DNA of 51,388 nucleotides from Archangiaceae bacterium. GTDB taxonomy: Bacteria > Myxococcota > Myxococcia > Myxococcales > Myxococcaceae. A program made the translations under genes and the position numbers. Below, piece by piece: positions 1 through 11,100 of this stretch (positions are counted from its first letter, which is position 1; every line of letters begins with the position of its first letter). Location of the stretch: positions 1 through 51,388 of the forward strand of contig JAACJQ010000334.1 of assembly GCA_016879935.1 (NCBI GenBank), given 5' to 3'. Below the pieces are notes generated by a model. The model had not been told where the DNA came from, made no database searches, and saw only the letters and a program-made list of their open reading frames with translations.

Positions 1-24
1 TCGGCGATTCGGGACTGACGCGCG

Positions 25-576
25 ATGACGCTCGAGCCGTTGCCGTCGACGTTCGCGGCCCGCGACACCATCGTGGTGGCGAAGGCGCTGCTCGGTCAGC
101 GGCTCGTGCATCGCGTGAACGGCGTCGCGCGGGTCGGCCGTATCGTCGAGACCGAGGCGTATCTGGGCCCGCACGACCTCGCGTGTCACTCCTCGAAGGG
201 ACGCACGGCGCGCACCGAGGTGATGTTCGGGCCTCCGGGCCGCTCGTACGTGTTCCTCATCTACGGCATGCACCACTGCATGAACGTGGTGACGGGTGAC
301 GGAGCCGCGGTGCTCCTTCGCGCAGTCGAGCCCGTCGAAGGTCACGAAGACGGAGCGCGTGGTGACGGCCCAGGGCGGCTCACGAAGCTGCTCGGCATCA
401 CGCGCGCACAGAACGATTGGCCACTCGACGAAGGGCCGCTCTTTCTCGCGCGGGGCGTTCGGGTTCGCAGCATCGGCGTCAGCGCGCGCATCGGCGTCGA
501 CTACGCCGGGCGCTGGGCGAAGGAGCCGCTGCGCTTCTTCGATGAACGCTCGAAGCACGTAAGCTCGAGTCGATGA
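25..576 (+). CDS. mpg: 3-methyladenine DNA glycosylase (AAG/MPG family)
   Basis: This is a 183-residue base-excision repair enzyme. It would flip out alkylated purines such as 3-methyladenine and cleave the N-glycosidic bond, in the cytoplasm. The N-terminal RDTIVVAKALLGQ stretch, the GRIVETEAYLGPHD segment carrying the expected catalytic Glu, the GPPGRSYVFLIYGMHHCMNVV block and the C-terminal RIGVDYAG all match the family in order. The length is normal for bacterial members. The ATG has no strong ribosome binding site. The stop overlaps the start of the next gene as ATGA, so the two are probably co-transcribed. Confidence 0.93.
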   Translation: MTLEPLPSTFAARDTIVVAKALLGQRLVHRVNGVARVGRIVETEAYLGPHDLACHSSKGRTARTEVMFGPPGRSYVFLIYGMHHCMNVVTGDGAAVLLRAVEPVEGHEDGARGDGPGRLTKLLGITRAQNDWPLDEGPLFLARGVRVRSIGVSARIGVDYAGRWAKEPLRFFDERSKHVSSSR

Positions 577-1349
577 AGCTCATCGCGCTCGTGGGGCTGC
601 TCGCCGGAACCGCAGAGGCGATGTCGTGCTCCGCTGATCGCGTCGAGCTGCTTCCAGCACGCGGAGTCGTTCCGACGCGGCCAGTGCTTCTGCTGACCCT
701 CTCCGGAATCGCTGCGGAGCAGCCACCGACCGGGCTCGTGTTTCGCTCAGGGACGAAGGCCATCGCTGCCACGGTCGAGCCAGTTCAGGGTGCACTGCGC
801 CAGCGCGTGCGTCGCTTCTTCGTGCGCCAGTACTTCGTGCGCGCCGCCGCACCGCTCGAGCCTGGCGAGTGGACGCTCGAGGCGACCGAGCTCGTCTCGG
901 GTCCCTTCACCACCGCGACCCAGGCCCGCTACACCGTTCGCAACAGGCCCATGCCGGCGGTGTTCGTCGGCCCCGTTCGATTCCTCGGCTTCGGCACCGA
1001 CGACCCCAACGACCATTTCGCACGCGTCGCGGCGGTGGCGCCTTCGGCTGCTGCCGTGTTCGCCGAGCTGAAGCTCGAGGGACTCCACTACTCGCGCACG
1101 GTCGTGGTCGGGGTCGAGGACGGCGAAGCGCGTTTTGGTGACTTCGTGTGCTGGTCGTTGCCGCACCTCCCCAACGGTCGGCACCTCACCGTCACCATCA
1201 CGCCCGTCGCGCTCGATGGCCTTCGTGGAGACCCGACGTCGTTCGAGGTCGATGTTCCCGGCGTGAACGAGCCGACCGAAGAAGAACTCGAGGCGCTCGA
1301 TGCCGGAACGCCGAAGAAGTTCGTGCCTGCCCATTTGAACGAGCGCTGA
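573..1349 (+). CDS. Secreted protein of unknown function
   Basis: The product has 258 residues and I do not recognise a family. Residues 1-16 form a short signal peptide (MKLIALVGLLAGTAEA), so export is likely. The mature part reads like beta-rich, Ig-like material (stretches such as RPVLLLTLSGIAAEQPP and LEPGEWTLEATEL) and has few cysteines. The start overlaps the stop of the upstream glycosylase gene by four bases, so the two are translationally coupled although no functional link is evident. The stop is followed by about 200 bases before the sigma factor gene. Myxobacterial genomes contain many such single secreted beta-sandwich proteins. Confidence 0.75.
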   Translation: MKLIALVGLLAGTAEAMSCSADRVELLPARGVVPTRPVLLLTLSGIAAEQPPTGLVFRSGTKAIAATVEPVQGALRQRVRRFFVRQYFVRAAAPLEPGEWTLEATELVSGPFTTATQARYTVRNRPMPAVFVGPVRFLGFGTDDPNDHFARVAAVAPSAAAVFAELKLEGLHYSRTVVVGVEDGEARFGDFVCWSLPHLPNGRHLTVTITPVALDGLRGDPTSFEVDVPGVNEPTEEELEALDAGTPKKFVPAHLNER

Positions 1350-1547
1350 GAGCCCCGCAAGTGCCCGCGGTTCTTCGGCGAGTCGCGTTCGCCTCACCAC
1401 CTGGCCCGACGAAACGGGAAATCACTTCGAGCGTATGGAGTTTGTGCGCGTGGGTCGTTCGGTGTCGGAGCAGACGACTCGATATCTCGCATCAGCTTCG
1501 AGTCATCCCGCTGGAGCGGGGAGCAAACGAAAACTCAAGAAAGTGAC

Positions 1548-2222
1548 ATGGTCCCGTCCGTGCCGGCCCCCGCGCCACAGCCGATGCAGCTTGATGCTCC
1601 ACAAGGAAGTGGAGATGGTGCGCGCGCCGTGACGATGGTCGAAGACAGCGTGCTGCTCCTGAGAGCGCAGGCCGGAGAGATGGCGGCCTTCGAGCAGTTG
1701 GTCGAGCGACACCAGCACAAGGTGTTCGCCATGACGGCCCGCATGCTGCGCAGCGACGACGACGCCGCCGAGGTGGTGCAGGAGGCGTTTCTCGCGGCCT
1801 ACAAGAAGCTGCCCGAGTTTCGCGGTGAGTCGGCCTTCGGCTCGTGGGTGTACCGAATCGCTGCGAACTACGCGCTCATGCGCCTGCGTCATCGCAAGGT
1901 GACCGCGCAGGTCGAAGAGCCCGAAGGCGGCCCCGAGTTCAACGAGCGCGGCAGCCTCATCGACGAGGTCGCCGACTGGAGCCCCAACGCCGAAGGCCAG
2001 ACGCTCGACGCCGAGCTGCGCAACGCCATCGACGAAGCGTCGGCGAAGCTGCCCGAGGAGTACCGCCAGGTGTTCCTGCTCCGCGACGTCGAGGGCCTCT
2101 CGTACGAAGAGATCGCCACCGCGACCGGTGACTCCGTGCCTGCGATCAAGAGTCGGCTGCACCGCGCACGGTTGTCGCTCCGCGCCGCCATCGACCGCTT
2201 CTATGCAGACCGCGCCAGTTGA
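1548..2222 (+). CDS. ECF RNA polymerase sigma factor
   Basis: This is a 224-residue sigma-70 family protein of the extracytoplasmic-function type. Region 2 spans roughly residues 45-115 (FEQLVERHQHKVF, then the DDDAAEVVQEAFLAAYKKL core and FGSWVYRIAANYA). Region 4 covers about residues 155-215, with LPEEYRQVFLLRDVEGLSYE and the helix-turn-helix AIKSRLHRARLSL. The extra 25 N-terminal residues are Pro/Ala rich. A GTG at 1629, or the ATG after it, could be the true start and would remove that tail. The next gene encodes a zinc-finger anti-sigma candidate, the usual arrangement for ECF control. I could not identify a convincing autoregulated promoter. Confidence 0.92.
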   Translation: MVPSVPAPAPQPMQLDAPQGSGDGARAVTMVEDSVLLLRAQAGEMAAFEQLVERHQHKVFAMTARMLRSDDDAAEVVQEAFLAAYKKLPEFRGESAFGSWVYRIAANYALMRLRHRKVTAQVEEPEGGPEFNERGSLIDEVADWSPNAEGQTLDAELRNAIDEASAKLPEEYRQVFLLRDVEGLSYEEIATATGDSVPAIKSRLHRARLSLRAAIDRFYADRAS

Positions 2223-2354
2223 GCGGCGCTCATTCTGGACCGCTCAGGGCCTGATTGAGATGACTGACCAGTCGTTCAGCTACCGCATTTGGAGTTGCAC
2301 CCACCACGCGGGCCTCGCACTAATCGGCTCATCTTCCCGAGGTGGTGGGGTTTC

Positions 2355-2615
2355 GTGAGCGCGACGTCGACCTGTCAGGACTGCATCGATTTGCTGCTCG
2401 ACTACGTCGACGGCGAGCTGCCAGCGGACACGAAGGCGAAGCTCGACGAGCACTTTCACGGCTGCCAGCCCTGCGAAGATTTTCTCGCGACGTACCAGGC
2501 GACCTCGACGCTGTGCCGCCGCTCGCTCGCGAAGAAGATGCCCGATTCGGTCGCTGCGAAGCTGCACGACTTTCTGCGGCACGAGATCTCGAAGGACCGC
2601 GACGGCGAGCGCTGA
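2355..2615 (+). CDS. Small zf-HC2 (ZAS-type) anti-sigma factor candidate
   Basis: The protein has 86 residues if it starts at the GTG at 2355, which follows a GAGGTGGTGGGG purine-rich site. Upstream in-frame starts would add an implausible Pro/Arg-rich leader. CQDCIDLLLDYVDGEL followed by the HFHGCQPC block (H-x3-C-x2-C) is the zinc-binding anti-sigma signature. There is no membrane helix, so the protein should be cytoplasmic. Position directly after the ECF sigma gene argues that it binds that sigma factor. The gap of 132 bases between the two genes is larger than usual, so a separate promoter is possible. Confidence 0.82.
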   Translation: MSATSTCQDCIDLLLDYVDGELPADTKAKLDEHFHGCQPCEDFLATYQATSTLCRRSLAKKMPDSVAAKLHDFLRHEISKDRDGER

Positions 2616-2786
2616 TCACCCCAGCGAGCGAGGCGGTCGCCAGGCCGACTTCGAGAAGTGCGTCAAGCGGCGGCCGACGCCGACCGCGGCGAGCGAGCGG
2701 ATCAACCCAGCGAGCGAGGCGGTCGCCAGGCCGACTTCGAGAAGTGCGTCAAGCGGCGGCCGACGCCGACCGCGGCGAGCGAGGGG
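2615..2786. repeat. Tandem direct repeat, two 86-bp copies
   Basis: Two head-to-tail copies (2615-2700 and 2701-2786) differ at only two positions. They fill nearly the whole space between the convergent anti-sigma and DUF302 genes. Each unit starts at a GATCA(A/C)C box that also supplies the stop codon of the adjacent gene, and each contains a CTTCGAGAAG mini-hairpin. A degenerate third start (GATCAACGCAGCAACG) runs into the 3' end of the DUF302 gene. No gene is apparent inside. Confidence 0.93.
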
Positions 2787-2787
2787 A

Positions 2788-3171
2788 TCAACGCAGCAAC
2801 GCGATGACGCGCTCGAGCTTGCCGCGCACCAGCGCAGCGACGTCTATGAAGCGTGGGTCGGCGAGGGCTCCCACCGAGGTGAGCGGGTCGACGGCGCGAA
2901 CGACGGTGCCGGTGCCTTCTTCGTAGACGATGACGTTGCACGGCAGCAGCGTGCCGACCTCGAGCGAGGTGGTGAGCGCCTGATGCGCGAGCGTCGGGTT
3001 GCAGGCGCCGAGAATCGTGTAGCGGCGAAAGTCGACGCCGAGCTTCTTCTGCAGCGTGTCCTTCATGTCGATGGTGGTGAGCACACCGAAGCCTTCGGCC
3101 TTCAGCGCGTCGGGCATGCGAGCGAGCACCTGGTCGTACGAGTCTTTCAGCGTCGTCTGGAGCGGGTTCAT
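2788..3171 (-). CDS. DUF302 family protein
   Basis: The protein has 127 residues. The pattern KAEGFGVLTTIDMKDTLQKKLG, followed by YTILGACNPTLAHQALTT and a VGTLLPCNVIVYEE strand, is the DUF302 fold signature. Members are small alpha/beta proteins whose biochemical role is not settled; some occur with redox or metal-handling genes. There is no signal peptide, so it should be cytoplasmic. It lies 31 bases downstream of tex on the same strand and may be co-transcribed with it. The gene ends in the last part of the 86-bp repeat array. Confidence 0.88.
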   Translation of the reverse strand: MNPLQTTLKDSYDQVLARMPDALKAEGFGVLTTIDMKDTLQKKLGVDFRRYTILGACNPTLAHQALTTSLEVGTLLPCNVIVYEEGTGTVVRAVDPLTSVGALADPRFIDVAALVRGKLERVIALLR

Positions 3172-3202
3172 GACGGTGGGAGGCCTTTGACTCGAGAAGG
3201 GT

Positions 3203-5449
<2,247 letters not shown>

Positions 5450-5501
5450 GCGGCGCACCGTACTCGACGGCGGCCGGGCGCCTTCGCGTCTTCAGCGCGC
5501 T

Positions 5502-6101
5502 TCAGGGAGGAACGGAGCCATCGAGGCCGTCACAGCTCGACACCGCCCGGAAGAAGTTGGTGCGTTGGCCATCGGCGAGGTCGAACCCGGGCTCTTCGTC
5601 GCTGGCACGCCACGTCGTTCGCAGCTCGAGCCGCTCAGCGATGACGACGCCTCCGTCTTCGAGCGCCACTTCACCCGCGTCCACCAGGCCCGCGTCATGG
5701 GCGAACTCGTAGTGGTACGGCGCCGCCACGTTGAGCGGGAAACAGGCCGAGCCCCGCCAGCGGCCCCCTGCCCGCGTCAGCGCCACGCCGCTCGAGAAGG
5801 CGTTGAGCTCGATGCGCAGCGTGCCGACCGTCACACCCGCGGCAGGCTCCTGGTCCGAGATGCTGAAGTTCGTCGCGCAGCAGCGCGTGTCGACGACGAT
5901 GACGCCCGAGTCGATGGCGGGAATCGATGCGTCGAGCGCGAACTCCTCCGAGAGCGCGGGAATGCCGGCGTTCGCCGTCGGCCCGTCGAAGACGACCTGT
6001 TCGGGTTCGCCCGCGTCGTCTTCGGTGACGATGGGTGGTGGGCGCGGGCACGCCGCGAAGAGCACCAGCAGCGAGAGCGAGACGAAGAAGCGAGCGCTCA
6101 T
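5502..6101 (-). CDS. Small lipoprotein, last gene of the lectin/OmpA surface cluster
   Basis: The protein has 199 residues. The first 20 (MSARFFVSLSLLVLFAACPR) form a lipoprotein signal with lipobox LFAAC, so it should be lipid-anchored in the envelope. I recognise no domain in the mature part; it has two cysteines close together (RCCATNF) and a beta-rich character. The ATG overlaps the stop of the upstream HEAT-repeat gene by four bases (ATGA), which sets the start and implies translational coupling. It is the fifth and last gene of the minus-strand cluster that begins with the OmpA-like protein. Confidence 0.8.
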   Translation of the reverse strand: MSARFFVSLSLLVLFAACPRPPPIVTEDDAGEPEQVVFDGPTANAGIPALSEEFALDASIPAIDSGVIVVDTRCCATNFSISDQEPAAGVTVGTLRIELNAFSSGVALTRAGGRWRGSACFPLNVAAPYHYEFAHDAGLVDAGEVALEDGGVVIAERLELRTTWRASDEEPGFDLADGQRTNFFRAVSSCDGLDGSVPP

Positions 6102-8113
6102 TGCAGCACCTGGTCGGGCAGGTCGACCCGGGGACCCATCGAGGGCGGAATCTGGGCCGGCGGCGGCGGCGCAGCCATCACGGGCAGCCGTACCGGCGTG
6201 TCGTTGCGGTGTTGGTCGGCCAGCGAAGGAATCGTCGCCAGCACCATCGTGATGTCCTCCTGCGGCAGGTACATCGCGATGAAGGGGAACATGCCGGAGT
6301 CGTTCTCGTACTCGACCTTCAGCTGGTCTCTGAAGGCGGCGCGAACCGTCTCGTCGGTCGCGACCAGGGGAGCGAGCAGCTGCAGCAGCGACTGCCGCGT
6401 CAGAATTCTCGGCTGACGGCGCAGGTACTGAACGGCCTCGCGCTTCAGGTCGTCGTCCACCACCTGGCCGACGTCTTGATACTGGTGGTGCACGACCTCG
6501 AAGAGCTCTCGCATCACGAGCGGGCTGGTCTCGCGGCGCAACCACTCGAGCGTGAAGTCACGAACGGCTGCCACGGGCATGCGGCGCATGCCGATGGGCA
6601 CGATGGCGCGCCACTCGGGGTCGGGGTGACGCGAGGCGCGCTCGAGCTCGGGCAGGAACGCGAGGTCGCCGGTGTTGCCGATGGCCGAGAAGAGTGGCGC
6701 GCGCTCCTCGATGGTCTGCCGAGCGGGCAGCTCCGACGCGAGGCCCGTCTGCACGGCCGTCCGCACCTCTTCGTCCTCCTGCCTCAACCCCGAGAGCATG
6801 CCGGCGTGAATGAGGGCGTGCTGCGAGACGCTGCGCTGCGACGGGGTGCCGGGCCGTCGTGACTCGGCGAGCAGCTCCTTCGCCAGTGGCGCGCCGACGT
6901 CGCGACGGGTCACCAGCCCGACGCTCGCGCGAATGCGGTCCATCTCCGAGGCGTTGCGCTCGCGCCAGACGTCGAGCAGCACCTCACGCGCCGCCGTGTT
7001 CTGCGTCGACGACAGCGCGAGAAAGCCGGCCGCCTTCCACTCCGGCTCGAACTCGGTGAGCACGGCGCCCGCGAACTCGGGAATCTGGTCGGGGTGCCCG
7101 TCGAGGAACGCGGCCATGTCACGCGTCTGCTCGTACAGGTTCGACGTGCGCCCGAACGTCTCGAGCATGCCCTTGAGCGCCTCGGGGTAGCTGACGTTGC
7201 GCATCGCCTCGACGCGCTGCTGGTGGTCGGGCGCGACGTAGGGGCGAACCTCCTGGCTCGGCACTTCTTCGAAGGTGTTGCCCCAGACGTAGTGCGCCTC
7301 GTCTCGCGCGGCCTCGGCGAGCACCGCGCCCTCGGGGGCGACGCTCGACACGCGCAGCGTCGAGGTCGCTTTGGTGACGAGGCCTGGCACCGAGAACGAC
7401 TCGGCGCTCTCGAGGAACTCGAACCAGCCACCGTTGCCACGCCGAACCTCGGTGTGCGAGCGGTCGACGATGATGCCGTTCATGCCGGGCGACCAGGTCG
7501 AGTCGTAGCGCTGAATCGTTCGCACGTAGTGGTGCGGCGCGCTGGCCGGGGCGATGGTGGCGAAGGCACGGCCCACGGCGTTGTCGAACGCCACCAGCGC
7601 CGGCGCCTGCTGCTTCGGGAGCGTGAACCACAGCTCGTGCGCCAGCCCCTGCTGCATTCGCGCGATGCGACGGAGCACGCCCTTCTGGCGAGCGAAGCCT
7701 TCGACCTCGCACCGCTCGTTGACGCGCACGAGCCAGGGTTGGTCCGCTCCCGCGGTGGTCTGGTCGAACGCGCCAGTGAGCGAGGTCGCCCTGGCGAGCA
7801 GCACCGAGCTCGAGGTGTCGACGTGCAGCACCTCGAAGGTGAGCCGCGCCGTCGAGCGGTTCTCGACCGCCTGAGCCGCGCCGGTCGTGTTCACCTGGGT
7901 CGTCGACGTCACGTCGTACGCGAGCAGGTTGCCAGCCGAGAACCTGCACGGCGGCTCGCTGACCTGCGCTGCTGGCGCGACACCGGGCGTGACGACGGGC
8001 GCGGGCGGCAGCGGGGGCCTGACGGTGGGAGGTGGAGCCGCTGCAGGGCGCAGCAGCACCACCGCCGCGACGAGCGCCAACACCGCGACGCTGACAAGAA
8101 GGGCGCGCTGCAT
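6098..8113 (-). CDS. Membrane-anchored HEAT-like / vitellogenin-N-like protein
   Basis: The 671-residue protein has an N-terminal hydrophobic segment (residues 5-23) followed by a Pro-rich linker. An N-terminal beta-rich part follows (LLAYDVTSTTQVN..., LTFEVLHVDTSSSVLLARA). The C-terminal two thirds are paired helices with repeated patterns such as FLALSSTQNTAAREVLLDVW and LAKELLAESR. This order, a beta sheet followed by an alpha-alpha solenoid, recalls the N-terminal domain of vitellogenin and large lipid-transfer proteins, but I cannot confirm homology by eye. It starts on the last base of the upstream lectin gene's stop and overlaps the downstream lipoprotein gene, so it sits inside one operon. 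A role in binding a lipid or a large partner at the envelope is inference. Confidence 0.75.
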   Translation of the reverse strand: MQRALLVSVAVLALVAAVVLLRPAAAPPPTVRPPLPPAPVVTPGVAPAAQVSEPPCRFSAGNLLAYDVTSTTQVNTTGAAQAVENRSTARLTFEVLHVDTSSSVLLARATSLTGAFDQTTAGADQPWLVRVNERCEVEGFARQKGVLRRIARMQQGLAHELWFTLPKQQAPALVAFDNAVGRAFATIAPASAPHHYVRTIQRYDSTWSPGMNGIIVDRSHTEVRRGNGGWFEFLESAESFSVPGLVTKATSTLRVSSVAPEGAVLAEAARDEAHYVWGNTFEEVPSQEVRPYVAPDHQQRVEAMRNVSYPEALKGMLETFGRTSNLYEQTRDMAAFLDGHPDQIPEFAGAVLTEFEPEWKAAGFLALSSTQNTAAREVLLDVWRERNASEMDRIRASVGLVTRRDVGAPLAKELLAESRRPGTPSQRSVSQHALIHAGMLSGLRQEDEEVRTAVQTGLASELPARQTIEERAPLFSAIGNTGDLAFLPELERASRHPDPEWRAIVPIGMRRMPVAAVRDFTLEWLRRETSPLVMRELFEVVHHQYQDVGQVVDDDLKREAVQYLRRQPRILTRQSLLQLLAPLVATDETVRAAFRDQLKVEYENDSGMFPFIAMYLPQEDITMVLATIPSLADQHRNDTPVRLPVMAAPPPPAQIPPSMGPRVDLPDQVLQ

Positions 8114-11100
8114 CACTTGAACTCCTCGGCAAACGGGGTGATGACCGGCGAGTAGATTTCGCCGTCGAAGCGCAGGGCCGGGTTGGTCGCGGCTCCGAAC
8201 TCCTTGATCTTGAAGCTCTGCGAGAAGAAGAAAAACTTGAGCTGAAAGTCGACGGAGCCGTCGAGCAGCTTTCGCTCCCAGACGCCGGTGTTCTCGGTTT
8301 CTCCGAACAGCCGGTACAACTTCTTCTGGCCGAACTGCGTGCGGAAGACCTCGACGTTGAGGTGCTTCAGCCCCCACTGCCATGACGCGGTGAAGATTTG
8401 CAGACCAAAGCCAACACAGACACCGAGCCGATTGCTTGGCAGACAGACGGAAGCATTGAAGCCAATCGAGAACTCGAGGTTGAACTTCACCTCGTTGTAG
8501 TTCGACTTCACCTCGGTCGCGCTCGCGTAGCCGCAGATGTAGGGCAGCTGGCTCGAGGTGTTGGCCGTGCCGACGGTGCCGTTGGCGGTCGACCGCTGGT
8601 AGGTGACACCCGCCCGCACGGGAACGGGGCTGGCCGCCAGTGCCAGGTTGGGGAAGGCGTGGTTGTTGTCGACGTTGACGTGCGCGGGCGTCAGGCCCCG
8701 CTGGCTGGCGAAGCCTCCACCCTCGAGCCACTGGTAGGTGGTCGAGGAGCGCGTGCGGCACCCCTCCGAGCCGCCGTCGAGGAAGCCGCCGTCGGCGCAG
8801 CCGTTGAACTCGTAGTTGTACGCCGTCTGAGCGCCAATCCAGTACGCGGGGCTCGACGCGCTCACGCCACCATCGCTCACGCCGTTGGCGAGCCCGATGG
8901 CGCGGTTCAAGTCGTTGAGCAGGCCGCCGCTGCGAGCGATGGCCAGCATGCCGCCCTTGTTCTTGCAGGCCGCGAGGGCGTCATCGAACGTCTTGGGCGA
9001 GTCTTCGACCGTGTAGCAGGTGGTGTCTCCGGCGCGCACGCAGGGGTAGTTGTTGCTCATGGCTCCCGTCGAGGTGCTGTTCTCGATGGACGAGCGCTCG
9101 CCACCCAGCTCGAGGTCGAGCTTGAACCCGACGCCCAGAGCCGCGCCGATCTCGACGGTGATGGGCACGGGCCCGATGTTGATGAAGAACTCGCGGCCTG
9201 CGCTGATGCCGAGCCCTTCTGACGTCGGCGAGAGCCACGACTTGAAGCCGTCTTTGCTGAAGAACTTTCCGCGTTCGGCCGCGCGCACCACGGGCTTTCC
9301 GCGCTTCGTCTCCATCAGCGTCTTCTTCGCGTCGGTGTTGAAGACGCCGTACTTCTTCCCCTGGAACAGGGCGATGAGCGGGTTGAGGTCGGGCGCGAAG
9401 CTCATCTGCAGCTTCCACTTCTCGGGCGTGTCGAGGCGGTTCTCGCAGCGCATCGGCGGCTCGAGCACGATGAACGACAGCACCGCGCTTCTCGCAGACC
9501 CACAACCGACGGTGAGCGGCTCTCCGGCCCGCTGGGTCGACGCGCTCGAGCTCGAGGTCGACCTCGAGTCGAACATGCTCACGGGCAGCTGACCGCTCAT
9601 GCCGCCTTCCGCGCGCTGGTCGTCCTTGCACTGGCGGTTCTCTGGCGTCTTCGTGCAGCTGCCGATGGTGCCGTTGGGGCCCGCGATGCAGGTGCCGTTG
9701 CCGCAGTCGGCGTTCGTCGTGCAGTCGCGCACGCAGCCGACCTGCGCGCCGTTGGCGTTGTTGCCGCCGATGTCGCGGTCTCCCGTCGGCTGCACGTTGC
9801 CCTTGTCGTTCTTGAGCTCGCGCTGCGCCGCGGGAATCTTCGGGCGTACGAAGAGCTGCCGCCTGAAGACGATGCTCTTGGGCGTGGAGCAGCGCTTGGC
9901 GACCTTGAGCGTGTAGCCGTTGAGCGATGGCAGGGTGGCGTTGTCGAGCGACGTGTCGGCCGGCGTGTGGCTGCTGCCGTCGAGGTCGATGCACGTGCGC
10001 ACCATGAACTCGGTGTCGTCGTCGAGCAGGTCGCTCATGAAGCCGTCGGGCGACGTCACCACCGCGCCCGGGTCGAGGCCCGTGCGAAGGGTCATGAGGC
10101 GCTTGCGAACGGCGGGGGTAATCTGCACGCGCTGATGGTTGGTCTGCAGGAAGTTGTTGCCGCCGCTCAATGGCAGCGATGGGAACTGTACCGAGTTGTT
10201 CGCCTGCCAGGGGTTCGCGAGGCTGCTGTCGACCCGCGCCATCTCGACCGTCATGCGAAGGTTGCGGTCGCGGAGTGAGGTGTTGGCAGGGTTGTTGGCG
10301 ACACGCGTTCGCGGCGAGTAGGGGTTGGCCGGCGCGTCGCCGCGCAGGTACCAGCCGAAGTCGATGTCGAGCGAGGGCAGGTAGTCGGGTTCTTCGACGT
10401 CGAGGGTCAGGTCGCCGTACGAGACCGTCTGCAGCAGGGCGCCCAGCTCGATTTCGGTGCTCGGGACGAAGCGCGCGGGAGCGGCCGCAGCGAACTGCGC
10501 CGACTGCGCGTAGTAGTCCATCATCGACACGTAGTCGCGCCGCGGGTCGTAGAAGAAGCCGATGGGGTTCGTGCCCACCGCAATCGACATGACGCCCGGC
10601 GAGATGAGCCGGCGCCTCGACGAGCTCAGGCCGTGCGGGTCGAACGACGACACGACCCACGAGCGCGAGAAGTCGTACCGGCTGCGAAACTGCGACTCCT
10701 CGAGCCCTGCCCGCTTCGACGCGTCGAAGAACGAGGTGGCCGGGTCGTTGTAGCCGTCCTGCTCGAAGCAGGTCGTGGGAATGGTCTGGCCCTTGCCGCC
10801 CATCAGCGCAAACCGGTACCCCGCGACGGGAGACGGCCGCTCGGCGCCACGCAACGAGGCCTCGCCGATGATGCAGCGCATGCCGAAGACGGTCTGGGTC
10901 AGCACGCCACCGTCGGGCGCCGTGGCGCCGGTCTTCTTCTCGAACTGGTCATACGCCCAGACGACGCCCGAGGTCTTGTCGTTGAGCGCGGTGCCATCGT
11001 CAGTCTTGTACGTGACGGCGGTGAAGACGCTGTACGGGAAGTCACTCTTGTACGTGTAGGCGCCACCTGCGCCGGGCGCGGGCATCGGGCTGCCGATGGG

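Noticed and set aside
1-18. Five codons ending in TGA could be the tail of an upstream gene.
   Set aside because: Only six codons are visible, which is too little to support a gene or its identity.
1380-1547. ECF autoregulated promoter upstream of the sigma gene.
   Set aside because: A GGGAAAT-like and a CGTAT-like element are present but separated by nine bases, far from the normal 16-17.
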